Source of the DNA: Lentzea californiensis
GTDB lineage: Bacteria; Actinomycetota; Actinomycetes; Mycobacteriales; Pseudonocardiaceae
Reading direction: 5' to 3'
NCBI RefSeq assembly: GCF_024648825.1
Contig: NZ_JANBBE010000004.1
Location: 434,001 to 498,000 of the forward strand
Length of the DNA stretch: 64,000 nt
Shown one piece after another: positions 15,054 to 23,537 of this stretch. How positions within the stretch are numbered: position 1 is the stretch's first letter; the number at the start of each line of letters is the position of its first letter. The notes beneath the pieces are model-generated. The model did not search any database. It had not been told where the DNA came from and saw nothing but the letters and a program-made list of their open reading frames with translations. A program made the translations under genes and the position numbers.

Positions 15054-16043
15054 GTGAAGAGGCCAACGATCAAGGACATCGCGGCGGCGGCAGGGGTGTC
15101 CAAAGGAGCGGTGTCGTTAGCGTTGAACGGGCGCTCCGGCGTGTCCGAGTCGACGCGGTCGCGGGTGCTGGAGGTCGCGTCGACGCTCGGGTACCGGCCG
15201 TCGGTCACCGCTCGGGCGCTGTCGTCCGCGTCCGCCGACGCGGTGGGGCTGGTGCTGGTGCGGCCGCCTCGCGCGCTGGGGGACGAGGCGTTCTTCTTCC
15301 AGCTGATCGCCGGGATGCAGTCCGAGATGTCCTGCGCCCTGTTGCTGCAGGTGGTGTCCTCCCGTGAGGAGGAGATCGAGTTGTACCAGCGGTGGTGGGC
15401 CGAGCACCGGGTCGACGGGGTGTTCCTGGTCGACCTGCTGGTGTCGGATCCCCGGGTCGAGCTGATGCCGTCGCTCGGGTTGCCGGCCGTGGTCGTCGGT
15501 GGGGCCGGGCACCACGGGGCGCTCGCCTCGGTCTGGGCCGACGACTACGCGGCCATGACCTCCGTGGTGGAGCACCTGAAAGCTCTGGGGCACAAGCGGA
15601 TCGCGAGGGTGGCCGGGTTGGCGTCGTTGCTGCACACGGTCCGGCGGGACTCGGCGTTCGCGTCGTCCGTTGTGGACGGTGTGGTGGTGGCCGGCGACTA
15701 CACGGCCGAGTCCGGGGCTCGCGCGACGCGGAAACTGCTGGGCATGGCGGAGCCGCCGACGGCGATCGTCTATGACAACGACGTGATGGCGGTGGCCGGG
15801 GCCGAGGTGGCAGCCGCGCTCGGAGTCGCTGTGCCGTCCGAGCTGTCGATCGTGGCCTGGGACGACTCGGTGCTGTGCCAGCACGGGCGGCTGACCGCGC
15901 TGTCCCGGGACACGTTCGCGTTCGGGGCCCGGGCCGCTCGGGCGCTGGTGGCCGTAATCGGCGGTGCTTCGCCGACCGACGTCGAGGACGTGCTGCCCGA
16001 ACTGGTGGTGCGGGGGAGTTCCGGGCCTGCGCCGGCGGTGTAG
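15054..16043 (+). CDS. LacI-family transcriptional regulator
   Basis: The 329-residue repressor has an N-terminal helix-turn-helix and hinge (TIKDIAAAAGVSKGAVSLAL, then GYRPSVTARALSS) and a periplasmic-binding-protein-like ligand domain. The GTG at 15054 is preceded by GAAGGG at six-base spacing and places the HTH at residue 4, as expected; the frame is open to 15009 but lacks a better start. It is transcribed away from the sugar importer and hydrolase operon, and most likely senses an oligosaccharide breakdown product. The palindrome at 14974-14985 is its probable operator. Confidence 0.9.
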   Translation: MKRPTIKDIAAAAGVSKGAVSLALNGRSGVSESTRSRVLEVASTLGYRPSVTARALSSASADAVGLVLVRPPRALGDEAFFFQLIAGMQSEMSCALLLQVVSSREEEIELYQRWWAEHRVDGVFLVDLLVSDPRVELMPSLGLPAVVVGGAGHHGALASVWADDYAAMTSVVEHLKALGHKRIARVAGLASLLHTVRRDSAFASSVVDGVVVAGDYTAESGARATRKLLGMAEPPTAIVYDNDVMAVAGAEVAAALGVAVPSELSIVAWDDSVLCQHGRLTALSRDTFAFGARAARALVAVIGGASPTDVEDVLPELVVRGSSGPAPAV

Positions 16044-16064
16044 GTGGGGTGGTGTCACCCCACC
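16043..16064. terminator. Bidirectional hairpin terminator
   Basis: GGTGGGGTG pairs perfectly with CACCCCACC around a GTGT loop. It starts on the last base of the LacI-family stop codon and lies before the convergent LysR gene end. Confidence 0.75.
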
Positions 16065-16070
16065 CACGCG

Positions 16071-16970
16071 TCAGGTCAGCGAGGCGACCTGGTCGCTCAC
16101 CACTTGGGCCGCAGCCGACACCAGGGCCGTCACCGCGGGGTTCGTCGAGTTGTCCTGGCGCCAGCCGAACTGCGTGTACACGCGGAACGTCGGGGACCAG
16201 GGCAAGCGGACCAACCTGCCGTCGGCCAGTTCCGCGGACACCGTGACCTCCGGCATCAGTGCGATGCCCAGGCCAGAGGCGACCGCTCGTTTCGCGGCGT
16301 CCACCGAGTCCAGTTCCAGGACCGGGGCGCGGGTGTCGTCGTAGCCGAGAGAATTTTCGAACAGCTCGTGGTACGAGGCGCCGTTCTCCGCCCGGATCAG
16401 CGTGCTGCTGGTGATGTCGTCCTCGGCCAGCGACTGGCGCTGGGTGAGCATGTGGTTCGGGCCCGCCACCATGACCAGCGGCTCGGGGCAGAGGACCGTC
16501 GTCTCCAGACCCTCACGCGGTTCGATGGCGCCGATGAAGAAGGCGCAGTCGAGTTGGCCGTCGCGCACCGAGTTCAGGTTGTTCAGCGCGTTGCGCGAGT
16601 GCAACGAGAGTTGTACCGACGGGTAACGCCAGCACATGTATTCGATGAGCGGTAGCAGACGGTAGTCGGTCAAACTCTGTGCGGAACCGATGACGAGTTT
16701 GCCGTGCGGCTCGCCGTTCATCGTGATGGCTTTTCGGGCCTTTTCGGTGAGGTTGATGATGTTTCGCGCGAACGGGAGTAGTTCCACGCCTGCGGACGTC
16801 ATCTGGATACCTCTGGGGAGGCGTCGGAAAAGGACGACGCCGAGGGCCTCCTCCAGTGCCTTGATGCGGGTGGTGATGGTCGGCTGCGAACAGTTGAGCG
16901 TGGCAGCGGCCTTGGTGAAGCTCCCTGTCTGAACCACGGTCGTGAACGCGAGAAGCTGGCGTGTCTCCAT
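16071..16970 (-). CDS. LysR-family transcriptional regulator
   Basis: The 299-residue protein has a winged HTH at residues 1-65 (METRQLLAFTTVVQTGSFTKAA, then LNCSQPTITTRIKALEEALG). A two-lobed effector domain follows (about 90-295) with LVIGSAQSLTDY at its start and the conserved SGLGIALMPE segment near 240. A GAGGAT ribosome-binding site precedes the ATG. It has no divergent partner within 450 bases, so its target is not evident. The spaced repeat GTTAC-N16-GTAAC at 17031-17056 could be an autoregulatory site but is weak evidence. Confidence 0.9.
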   Translation of the reverse strand: METRQLLAFTTVVQTGSFTKAAATLNCSQPTITTRIKALEEALGVVLFRRLPRGIQMTSAGVELLPFARNIINLTEKARKAITMNGEPHGKLVIGSAQSLTDYRLLPLIEYMCWRYPSVQLSLHSRNALNNLNSVRDGQLDCAFFIGAIEPREGLETTVLCPEPLVMVAGPNHMLTQRQSLAEDDITSSTLIRAENGASYHELFENSLGYDDTRAPVLELDSVDAAKRAVASGLGIALMPEVTVSAELADGRLVRLPWSPTFRVYTQFGWRQDNSTNPAVTALVSAAAQVVSDQVASLT

Positions 16971-17217
16971 CAGGCGGATCCTCGGGGTAAAACGGTGCGA
17001 CGACTTTTTCTCGTTCGTTCCCGTGGTCCTGTTACGGATGGTGCGGGAGCAGTAACGCTACCTGTCCGCTGCGGAGGACAGATTGGTGCTTATGGAGTCA
17101 TCTTGATCGGTCGCGAAAGGCGGCTGCCGCCGAAAGAGTGAAATTGTCCGGAGCGCTTTGACGGGCCGTAGCTGGGTGACTCTTTTCAGTTAAGCCTTTC
17201 GCCAGGCGAACCAAAAA

Positions 17218-17249
17218 CAACGCCGCGCCTGGGGTGGGCGGCGGCGTTG
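17218..17249 (-). terminator. Intrinsic terminator with U-run, minus strand
   Basis: CAACGCCGC pairs with GCGGCGTTG (17218-17226 with 17241-17249). On the minus strand the stem is followed by TTTTTGG, the classic intrinsic form that is uncommon in this window. It lies 125 bases beyond another strong hairpin, so it may be a backup or may end an unseen small RNA. Confidence 0.6.
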
Positions 17250-17374
17250 CATCGTGCTCGTCGGGGCGTCCGCCGGCGGATGGTTCTCCGCTGAGATGCG
17301 GCCGGCTGTGGTGACGGTAGGCCTGGGCTTTCTGTTGCGCCTGTGTCGTCGTCGTTCGTGGCGATGTCGTGGTG

Positions 17375-17407
17375 CCCCGCTTGGCCGCTGTTGGCGGCCA
17401 AGCGGGG
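17375..17407 (-). terminator. Terminator of secreted-protein gene
   Basis: A perfect 14-bp stem (17375-17388 with 17394-17407) closes a TGTTG loop. It lies 34 bases after the stop of the minus-strand secreted protein gene. Confidence 0.8.
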
Positions 17408-17441
17408 TGGGGGCGGAGTTCGGTCGTGCGGAGCCCGGCCA

Positions 17442-18206
17442 TCAGGCCGCGCAGGCGCCTCCGCCCACGAGGAAGTCGTAGACGACCGGCGGGTTGTCGC
17501 CGAGGCGCTGAGTCACCACGAGGTTCAGGCCGGCCGCCGCCTCGTACGTGGCGGGGAACTGGCCGGCCCACGGGGCGAGGCCCGCCACCGTCGTCACCCT
17601 GCGCTTGAAGTGCACGGTGGTGGTGCGCTCCTGGCCGTCCGGGGCGGCTTGGTCACCCGCGTCGACTCCGGGGACGTTGAATGCCACGCCGAGACCCGTA
17701 CCCGGTGCTCGCACCATTTCGCCCTGTGCGTTGCGGAGGTAGAGGCCGAAGTCGCTCTTGCTGCCGTGGCCGTTGGGGTAGTCGGGATTGAGATTGCAGT
17801 ACGTCTTGTCGTCCAGGTTGCCGAACGTCATGAAGGCGCCGCGCGAATCGACCAGCGCGAAGGACAGCGTGCGTTCCGGGATGATGTTCTGGCCGACTAC
17901 GCGGGTGCGGAGGACGTAGTCGATGAAGGGGAACTGCGGTGCCACGTCCGGGTCGGACACGTGCACGCCCCAGCCCGCGTGCAGGGCGTTCGGGCCGACC
18001 AAGTTCTTGTAGAGACTGATCGACGGGTCCGTCTCGTCGGACGGGCGCCACGTGATCGAGAGACCCTCTGTCTGGCCGTTGACCGTCAGTGCGTAGGCCG
18101 AGGCGGTGGCCACCGGGTCGAGGATCGGAGTGCCCGCCGCGGCCGGTGTGGCGATGGCCGCGGTGAGCACCGCGGCCGTGAACAGGAGTGCGCTTCTGCG
18201 CAGCAT
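17442..18206 (-). CDS. Secreted hypothetical protein (254 aa)
   Basis: The ATG at 18206 follows CTGGGGGG and opens a Sec signal peptide (MLRRSALLFTAAVLTAAIATPAAA). The frame extends far upstream, but only this start gives an export signal and a ribosome-binding site. The mature part of about 230 residues is rich in beta-forming segments (YALTVNGQTEGLSITWRP, HFKRRVTTVAGLAPWAG) and has two to three cysteines, including one near the C-terminus (GGGACAA). I do not recognise a domain. It is a single-gene unit between LysR and the divergent tig gene and is followed by a strong terminator. Confidence 0.72.
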   Translation of the reverse strand: MLRRSALLFTAAVLTAAIATPAAAGTPILDPVATASAYALTVNGQTEGLSITWRPSDETDPSISLYKNLVGPNALHAGWGVHVSDPDVAPQFPFIDYVLRTRVVGQNIIPERTLSFALVDSRGAFMTFGNLDDKTYCNLNPDYPNGHGSKSDFGLYLRNAQGEMVRAPGTGLGVAFNVPGVDAGDQAAPDGQERTTTVHFKRRVTTVAGLAPWAGQFPATYEAAAGLNLVVTQRLGDNPPVVYDFLVGGGACAA

Positions 18207-18374
18207 GTGGCCCCCCAGGAACCAGTGATAAGCCCTGCACGGCACGAATCGGCCGTCCTGCTCGATCGTAGTGGTGGGGTCTGACAGTTTCGGGCCGTGC
18301 TGTGCGGGCGGGGTTTGAGGGTCCCTGGTGAGCGTGCAAAGCGGGGTGGCGACGGTCACAGCGCGGGTCTCGCC

Positions 18375-18380
18375 TAGACT
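18375..18380 (+). promoter_or_regulatory. Candidate -10 box for tig
   Basis: TAGACT fits the actinobacterial TANNNT -10 pattern and lies 76 bases before the tig start. No good -35 is visible, so this is tentative. The rest of 18207-18456 shows no gene. Confidence 0.35.
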
Positions 18381-18456
18381 CGCTGGGAATCCGGGCGTCC
18401 CGAAGTGGCGGTATCCGGCTGTCTTGCACGTTCTTGTTCGTATCGAGGAGTCCACG

Positions 18457-19803
18457 TTGAAGAGCACCGTCGAGCACCTGAGCCCGACGAGGGTCCGGAT
18501 CAACGTCGAGGTGCCGTTCGACGAGCTCAAGTCGAACTTCGACCAGGCGTACCGGAAGCTCGCGAAGCAGGTCCGCATCCCCGGCTTCCGTCCCGGCAAG
18601 GTCCCCGCCAAGGTCCTGGAGAACCGCATCGGCCGCGCCCCGGTGCTGGACGAGGTCATCCAGGAGGCGATCCCGGCCAAGTACCTGGAAGCCGTCAACG
18701 CGGGTGAGGTGCGCACGCTCGGCCGTCCGGACTTCGAGGTCACCAAGATCGAGGACGGTCAGACGCTCGAGTTCACCGCCGAGGTCGACGTCCGTCCCGA
18801 GATCACCGTGCCGGCCTTCGGCGAGCTCGCCGTGACGGTCGACGAGCAGGAGGTCACCGACGAGGACGTGACCACCCAGCTCGACGAGCTCCGCGCCCGC
18901 TTCGGCACGCTGACCGGTGTCACCCGCCCGGTCCAGACCGGCGACTTCGTCATCGTCGACCTGTCCGCGACCGTCGACGGCGAAGAGGTCGAGGAGGCCC
19001 GCACCAGCGGCCTGTCCTACGAGGTCGGCTCCGGCCAGCTCGTCGAGGGCATCGACGACGCGCTCGTCGGCGCTTCCGAGGGCGAGACCAAGACCTTCGC
19101 CACCACGCTCGTCGCCGGTGAGCACGAGGGCCGCGAGGCCGAGGTCACCGTCGTGCTGAGCAGTGTCAAGGAGCGTCAGCTCCCCGAGCTCGACGACGAG
19201 TTCGCGCAGCTCGCCAGCGAGTTCGACACGCTCGACGAGCTCAAGGGCGACCTGCAGACCCGCCTGGCCCGCGTCAAGAAGATGCAGCAGGGCGTACAGG
19301 CGCGCGACAAGGTCCTCGAGGCGCTGCTGGAGACCACTGAGGTCCCGCTGCCCGAGGGCATCGTCCAGGGCGAGATCGACGCGCGCAAGCACGACGCCGT
19401 GCACGCCTTCGACCACGACGACGCGAAGTTCGCCGCGTGGCTGACCGAGCAGGGTCAGTCCGAGGAGGAGTTCGACGCCGAGCTGCGCAAGGCCGCCGAG
19501 CAGGCCGTCAAGACGCAGCTGGTGCTCGACTCGATCGCCGACGCCGAGCAGGTCACGGTGTCCGACGGCGAGCTGACCGAACGGATCATCTACCAGGCCC
19601 AGCGCTTCGGCATCAGCCCGGACGAGTACGTCAAGCGCGCGCAGCAGTCCGGTCAGCTCGGCGCGATCTTCGCCGACGTCCGCCGCGGGAAGGCGCTCGC
19701 GAGCGTCGTGCGCCAGGCCGAGGTCAGCGACTCGGCCGGCCAGAAGCTGGACCTCGAGGAGCTCTTCGGCGAGACGAAGTCCGATGAGGACGGCCAGGAG
19801 TAG
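18457..19803 (+). CDS. tig: Trigger factor, ribosome-associated chaperone
   Basis: The 448-residue protein binds nascent chains at the ribosomal exit tunnel and has peptidyl-prolyl isomerase activity. The N-terminal ribosome-binding domain contains the GFRPGK signature at residues 43-48. The FKBP-like domain lies at about 150-245 ([31 protein letters not shown]) and a helical C-terminal chaperone domain follows, ending in an acidic tail. The TTG start is set by GAGGAG six bases upstream; earlier frame-open codons lack one. It leads the conserved tig-clpP1-clpP2-clpX proteostasis block. A hairpin and a separate ClgR-like site suggest clpP1 has its own promoter. Confidence 0.96.
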   Translation: MKSTVEHLSPTRVRINVEVPFDELKSNFDQAYRKLAKQVRIPGFRPGKVPAKVLENRIGRAPVLDEVIQEAIPAKYLEAVNAGEVRTLGRPDFEVTKIEDGQTLEFTAEVDVRPEITVPAFGELAVTVDEQEVTDEDVTTQLDELRARFGTLTGVTRPVQTGDFVIVDLSATVDGEEVEEARTSGLSYEVGSGQLVEGIDDALVGASEGETKTFATTLVAGEHEGREAEVTVVLSSVKERQLPELDDEFAQLASEFDTLDELKGDLQTRLARVKKMQQGVQARDKVLEALLETTEVPLPEGIVQGEIDARKHDAVHAFDHDDAKFAAWLTEQGQSEEEFDAELRKAAEQAVKTQLVLDSIADAEQVTVSDGELTERIIYQAQRFGISPDEYVKRAQQSGQLGAIFADVRRGKALASVVRQAEVSDSAGQKLDLEELFGETKSDEDGQE

Positions 19804-19852
19804 CGACGACCGAGTTGTTCGCCCTTCCCCCGCGAGTGGGCGAGCTCCGGAA

Positions 19853-19870
19853 ATACAGCTGATAGCGAAC
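19853..19870 (+). promoter_or_regulatory. ClgR-like operator upstream of clpP1
   Basis: ATACAGCTGATAGCGAAC matches the published ClgR consensus core CGCYNANRGCG at all but its first base, and the flank GCGAAC fits too. ClgR is the actinobacterial activator of clpP operons. A possible -10 is TAAGGT at 19908-19913, a suitable distance downstream. Confidence 0.65.
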
Positions 19871-19902
19871 GCGGGCGGTGTCGGGCATCTGACGCCGCCC
19901 GC
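19871..19902 (+). terminator. Hairpin between tig and clpP1
   Basis: A 12-bp stem with one G-U pair (19871-19882 with 19891-19902) and an 8-base loop follows directly after the ClgR-like site. It may terminate tig readthrough. It also lies where the clpP1 promoter spacer would be. Confidence 0.55.
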
Positions 19903-19972
19903 CTTCGTTAAGGTCGATCGCAGAGAGTTTTTCGCTTCCAGATTCGTTCCACCTGGAGTTAGGCAGGCAGAC

Positions 19973-20590
19973 GTGACGCAGCACTCCTTCCCGACCCCCG
20001 AGATGCGGTCGGTGACCGCCGGGATGAACCTCAACGACTCGGTGTACGAGCGGCTGCTCCGCGAGCGAATCATCGTCCTGGGATCACAGGTCGAAGAGGG
20101 CATCGCCAACCAGATCACCGCTCAGCTGCTGCTCCTCGCCGCTGAGGACCCCGACAAGGACATCACGCTCTACATCAACTCGCCGGGTGGTTCCGTCACG
20201 GCGGGCATGGCCATCTTCGACACGATGCAGCTGATCCAGCCGGACGTGGCCACGTACGCCATGGGCCTCGCGGCCTCGATGGGGCAGTTCCTGCTCTCCG
20301 CCGGCACGCCCGGCAAGCGCCACGCGCTCCCGCACGCCCGCATCCTCATGCACCAGCCGTCGGCCGGTGTCGGTGGTACGGCCGCGGACATCGCGATCCA
20401 GGCGGACATGCTGACGCGCACCAAGCGCGAGATGGCCGAGCTCATCGCCGAGCACACCGGGCAGAGCCTCGAGACCATCACCCGCGACTCCGACCGCGAC
20501 CGCTGGTTCACGGCGCAGGAAGCGCTGGAGTACGGCTTCGTCGACAAGGTCGTCACCAGGGCTCAGCCCGTCGGCGACTCGAACAACTGA
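19973..20590 (+). CDS. clpP1: ATP-dependent Clp protease proteolytic subunit ClpP1
   Basis: The 205-residue serine protease subunit assembles into ring-shaped chambers, in actinobacteria together with ClpP2, and is fed by ClpX or ClpC. The catalytic triad is Ser102 (GLAASMGQ), His127 (LMHQPS) and Asp176 (DRDRWF). The oxyanion-loop glycines NSPGGS are at 69-74. I chose the GTG at 19973; a later ATG at residue 11 (MRSVTAG) is possible, and ClpP1 is often processed near there. The gene is 20 bases before clpP2 and probably cotranscribed with it. The ClgR-like site upstream suggests activation under proteotoxic stress. Confidence 0.95.
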   Translation: MTQHSFPTPEMRSVTAGMNLNDSVYERLLRERIIVLGSQVEEGIANQITAQLLLLAAEDPDKDITLYINSPGGSVTAGMAIFDTMQLIQPDVATYAMGLAASMGQFLLSAGTPGKRHALPHARILMHQPSAGVGGTAADIAIQADMLTRTKREMAELIAEHTGQSLETITRDSDRDRWFTAQEALEYGFVDKVVTRAQPVGDSNN

Positions 20591-20610
20591 CGTCAGCTAG
20601 GAGACCTCAA

Positions 20611-21240
20611 GTGAGCCAGTTCCACATGCCTCAGTCGCGGTACGTGCTGCCGTCGTTCGTGGAGCGCACCAGCTACGGCATGAAGGAGTCGAACCCGTAC
20701 AACAAGCTCTTCGAGGAGCGCATCATCTTCCTCGGCGTGCAGGTTGACGACGCTTCGGCGAACGACGTCATGGCGCAGCTGCTGGTGCTCGAGTCCGAGG
20801 ACCCGGACCGCGACATCCTGATGTACATCAACTCGCCGGGTGGCTCGTTCACCTCGCTGATGGCCATCTACGACACGATGCAGTTCGTCCGCCCGGACAT
20901 CCAGACCTACTGCCTCGGCCAGGCGGCCTCCGCCGCGGCCGTGCTGCTGGCGGCTGGAACGCCTGGTAAGCGCCACGCGCTTCCCAACGCGCGAATCCTG
21001 ATCCACCAGCCTTCGATGGAGGGCGCGTACGGTCAGGTGTCCGACCTGGAGATCCAGTCCAACGAGATCCAGCGCGTGCGCCGCCTGATGGAATCCACCC
21101 TCGCGCGGCACACGAACCGGACGGCGGAGGAGGTTCGCGAGAGCATCGAGCGCGACCGCATCCTCACGGCCGAAGAGGCACGGGAATACGGCATCGTCGA
21201 CACGGTGCTGCCCTACCGCAAGCTTTCCGCCAAGTCCTGA
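20611..21240 (+). CDS. clpP2: ATP-dependent Clp protease proteolytic subunit ClpP2
   Basis: The 209-residue partner of ClpP1 keeps a full triad: Ser107 (GQAASAAA), His132 (IHQPS) and Asp182 (ERDRIL). Conserved NSPGGS lies at 74-79. The N-terminus is longer than in ClpP1 and is probably processed before SYGM. The GTG start follows an AGGAG ribosome-binding site. Mixed ClpP1P2 rings are the active form in studied actinobacteria. A wobble-containing hairpin right after the stop ends the two-gene transcript. Confidence 0.95.
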   Translation: MSQFHMPQSRYVLPSFVERTSYGMKESNPYNKLFEERIIFLGVQVDDASANDVMAQLLVLESEDPDRDILMYINSPGGSFTSLMAIYDTMQFVRPDIQTYCLGQAASAAAVLLAAGTPGKRHALPNARILIHQPSMEGAYGQVSDLEIQSNEIQRVRRLMESTLARHTNRTAEEVRESIERDRILTAEEAREYGIVDTVLPYRKLSAKS

Positions 21241-21247
21241 CGGGCGA

Positions 21248-21292
21248 CGGTGGGTGAGGTGCGTTCGTGAAGAGCGCTCGCCTCGCCCGCCG
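21248..21292 (+). terminator. Terminator after clpP2
   Basis: CGGTGGGTGAGG pairs with CCTCGCCCGCCG using two G-U pairs, around a 21-base loop. It begins eight bases after the clpP2 stop. Confidence 0.6.
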
Positions 21293-21569
21293 CCCGGTGT
21301 CCGCCTGGGAACGCTCCAGGTTCCGGGCCTTGTCCTGGTGGCTGGGAAAATCCCCGGCTCCTGGGCATCGCGCACCCACCCGACACGCCGATGTGACCGG
21401 ATGTCCGGCCTGATCGGCGCGTCGGGGGACGCGGGTCCTCCCCTGAAACGGGGTCGGCCAGGTACCGTCAGGAGAACGGGCTCAGCACCCACAGCCAGTG
21501 GGACTGCCACAGCAAGTCAGCAGGCGCACTACAGCAGGTGTGCGCCGGAGGGGACATAGGTCAGCGGTC
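21293..21569 (+). promoter_or_regulatory. clpX upstream region with possible promoter
   Basis: No gene is seen between clpP2 and clpX. TACCGT at 21463-21468 fits a -10 box about 100 bases before clpX. A 7-bp stem (GGCGCAC 21523-21529 with GTGCGCC 21540-21546) sits in the predicted leader. The separation suggests that clpX is transcribed on its own. Confidence 0.35.
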
Positions 21570-22850
21570 ATGGCGCGTATCGGTGACGGCGGCGACTTGC
21601 TGAAGTGCTCTTTCTGCGGAAAGAGCCAGAAGCAGGTGAAGAAACTCATCGCCGGCCCCGGCGTCTACATCTGCGATGAGTGCATCGATCTCTGCAACGA
21701 GATCATCGAGGAGGAGCTGGCCGAAGCCGGCGACGTGAAGCTCGACGAGCTGCCGAAGCCCGCCGAGATCCACGAGTTCCTCGACCAGTACGTCATCGGA
21801 CAGAGTGACGCCAAGCGCACCCTCTCCGTCGCCGTCTACAACCACTACAAGCGCATCCAGGCGGGCGACCGCGGGCGCGAGGGTCGTGACGACGGCGTCG
21901 AGCTGGCGAAGTCGAACATCCTGATGCTCGGCCCGACGGGGTGCGGCAAGACCTACCTCGCGCAGACGCTTGCGAAGATGTTGAACGTGCCGTTCGCCAT
22001 CGCCGACGCGACAGCGCTGACGGAGGCCGGGTACGTCGGTGAGGACGTCGAGAACATCCTCTTGAAGCTCATCCAGGCCGCCGACTACGACGTGAAGCGC
22101 GCCGAGACGGGCATCATCTACATCGACGAGGTCGACAAGATCGCTCGAAAGAGTGAAAACCCGTCGATCACGCGCGACGTGTCCGGTGAGGGCGTGCAGC
22201 AGGCACTGCTGAAGATCCTGGAAGGCACCACCGCCTCGGTGCCCCCGCAGGGCGGCCGCAAGCACCCGCACCAGGAGTTCATCCAGATCGACACGACGAA
22301 CGTGCTGTTCATCGTGGCCGGTGCTTTCGCGGGTCTGGAGAAGATCATCCAGGACCGCGTCGGCAAGCGGGGTCTGGGCTTCGGTGCCGAGGTCCGCTCC
22401 AAGGCCGAGGTGGAGTCGTCGGACTTCTTCGCCGACTCCATGCCGGAGGACCTGATCAAGTTCGGCCTGATCCCCGAGTTCATCGGGCGTCTGCCGATGG
22501 TCGCCTCCGTCACGAACCTCGACAAGCCGTCTCTGGTGATGATCCTCACCGAGCCGAAGAACGCACTGGTGAAGCAGTACCAGAAGCTCTTCGAGATGGA
22601 CGGCGTGGAGCTCGAGTTCACCAAGACCGCGCTCGAGGCGATCGCCGACCAGGCGATCCTGCGTGGCACCGGTGCTCGTGGCCTCCGGGCGATCATGGAA
22701 GAGGTCCTGCTGCCGGTGATGTACGACATCCCCAGCCGCACGGACGTCGCCAAGGTCGTCATCACCGAGCAGACGGTGAAGGAGAACGTGAACCCGACCA
22801 TCGTGGCTCGGCAGCCCTCGCGCCGGGAACGCCGGGAGAAGTCCGCGTAA
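21570..22850 (+). CDS. clpX: ATP-dependent Clp protease ATP-binding subunit ClpX
   Basis: The 426-residue AAA+ unfoldase recognises tagged proteins and threads them into ClpP. The N-terminal zinc-binding dimerisation domain has Cys13, Cys16, Cys35 and Cys38. The AAA+ core shows Walker A GPTGCGKT (121-128), the pore loop GYVG, Walker B IYIDEVDK (Asp186, Glu187) and sensor-2 GARGLR. The length and order of motifs are standard. The ATG is chosen because the protein then opens with the family-typical [17 protein letters not shown]; the upstream open frame has no conserved features. A strong terminator follows. Confidence 0.97.
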   Translation: MARIGDGGDLLKCSFCGKSQKQVKKLIAGPGVYICDECIDLCNEIIEEELAEAGDVKLDELPKPAEIHEFLDQYVIGQSDAKRTLSVAVYNHYKRIQAGDRGREGRDDGVELAKSNILMLGPTGCGKTYLAQTLAKMLNVPFAIADATALTEAGYVGEDVENILLKLIQAADYDVKRAETGIIYIDEVDKIARKSENPSITRDVSGEGVQQALLKILEGTTASVPPQGGRKHPHQEFIQIDTTNVLFIVAGAFAGLEKIIQDRVGKRGLGFGAEVRSKAEVESSDFFADSMPEDLIKFGLIPEFIGRLPMVASVTNLDKPSLVMILTEPKNALVKQYQKLFEMDGVELEFTKTALEAIADQAILRGTGARGLRAIMEEVLLPVMYDIPSRTDVAKVVITEQTVKENVNPTIVARQPSRRERREKSA

Positions 22851-22862
22851 GTGATCTTCTTG

Positions 22863-22896
22863 GAACGGCCCTGGCGACTCGTTGCCAGGGCCGTTC
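22863..22896 (+). terminator. Terminator after clpX
   Basis: A perfect 13-bp stem (22863-22875 with 22884-22896) closes an 8-base loop and is followed by TTCGTTCT. It begins 12 bases after the clpX stop. Confidence 0.85.
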
Positions 22897-22903
22897 TTCG
22901 TTC

Positions 22904-22909
22904 TAAGGT
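22904..22909 (+). promoter_or_regulatory. -10 box for a probably leaderless gene
   Basis: TAAGGT lies six bases before the ATG at 22916, directly after the clpX terminator. No ribosome-binding site fits in between other than a GGAG touching the start, so the mRNA probably begins at the start codon. Confidence 0.5.
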
Positions 22910-22915
22910 GGAGCC

Positions 22916-23494
22916 ATGTCGCTGCCTCACGTGCTCCTGCTCCACGGCTACACCGGTTCCGGCCCTGGCCACTGGCAGCGCTGGCTGGCCCAGACGGTGT
23001 CCGAGCACGGCGGCCTCGCCGACCTGCCGCACTTCAGCAGCCCCGACGCACCCGACCGGGACACGTGGCTGCGCGAACTCGACACGCACCTCGAGGCGTT
23101 GCCCACCGACCGTGAACGGGTCGTCGTGGCGCACTCGCTCGGCTGCTACCTCTGGCTGCACCACGCGGCCCGCGAGTCCATCGCCCACGTCGACCGCGTG
23201 CTGCTCGTCGCCCCGCCGGCGCTGGACCACCCGGAACCGGCCATCAAGTCGTTCTTCCCGGCCCCGCTCGACCCGGCGAACCTGCGCCGCGCCGCCACCC
23301 ACACCCGCCTGGTCGCGGGCGAGGGCGACCCGCACTGCTCGATGCAGGCTGCGAAGGAGCTCGCCGAGGCGTTGCGGATCGAGATCGACGTCCTGCCGGG
23401 CGCCGGGCACGTCAACATCGACGCGGGCTACGGGGAGTGGCCCGCGGTGCTCAAGTGGGTGCGGTCGAAGACGGTGCCGCTCTCACCGCGCTAG
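22916..23494 (+). CDS. RBBP9/YdeN-like small alpha/beta hydrolase
   Basis: The 192-residue single-domain serine hydrolase resembles the RBBP9/YdeN family. It opens with the beta strand and oxyanion segment [11 protein letters not shown]. The nucleophile is Ser74 in the AHSLG elbow, the acid lies in GEGDPHC and the base in GAGHVN. No signal peptide is present, so it is cytoplasmic. Substrates of this family are mostly unknown short acyl esters. It sits alone between the clpX terminator and the three beta-lactamase-fold genes, 43 bases before the first of them, and may share their transcript. Confidence 0.85.
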   Translation: MSLPHVLLLHGYTGSGPGHWQRWLAQTVSEHGGLADLPHFSSPDAPDRDTWLRELDTHLEALPTDRERVVVAHSLGCYLWLHHAARESIAHVDRVLLVAPPALDHPEPAIKSFFPAPLDPANLRRAATHTRLVAGEGDPHCSMQAAKELAEALRIEIDVLPGAGHVNIDAGYGEWPAVLKWVRSKTVPLSPR

Positions 23495-23537
23495 AGCCGC
23501 GCAGGACAGGGCCTGCACATCACTTCCTGGGGGGAAC

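Larger units (their letters stand above)
16971..17441. other. Intergenic stretch without a convincing gene
   Basis: This 470-base stretch holds the lysR upstream region and two hairpins that face the minus strand (listed separately). Reading frames here are short and lack ribosome-binding sites. GTTAC at 17031 and GTAAC at 17052 form a spaced inverted repeat. Nothing else stands out. Confidence 0.5.

Noticed and set aside
18207..18456. A tRNA gene before tig.
   Set aside because: No cloverleaf or TTCGA-type T-loop could be found by eye; the same holds for other gaps.
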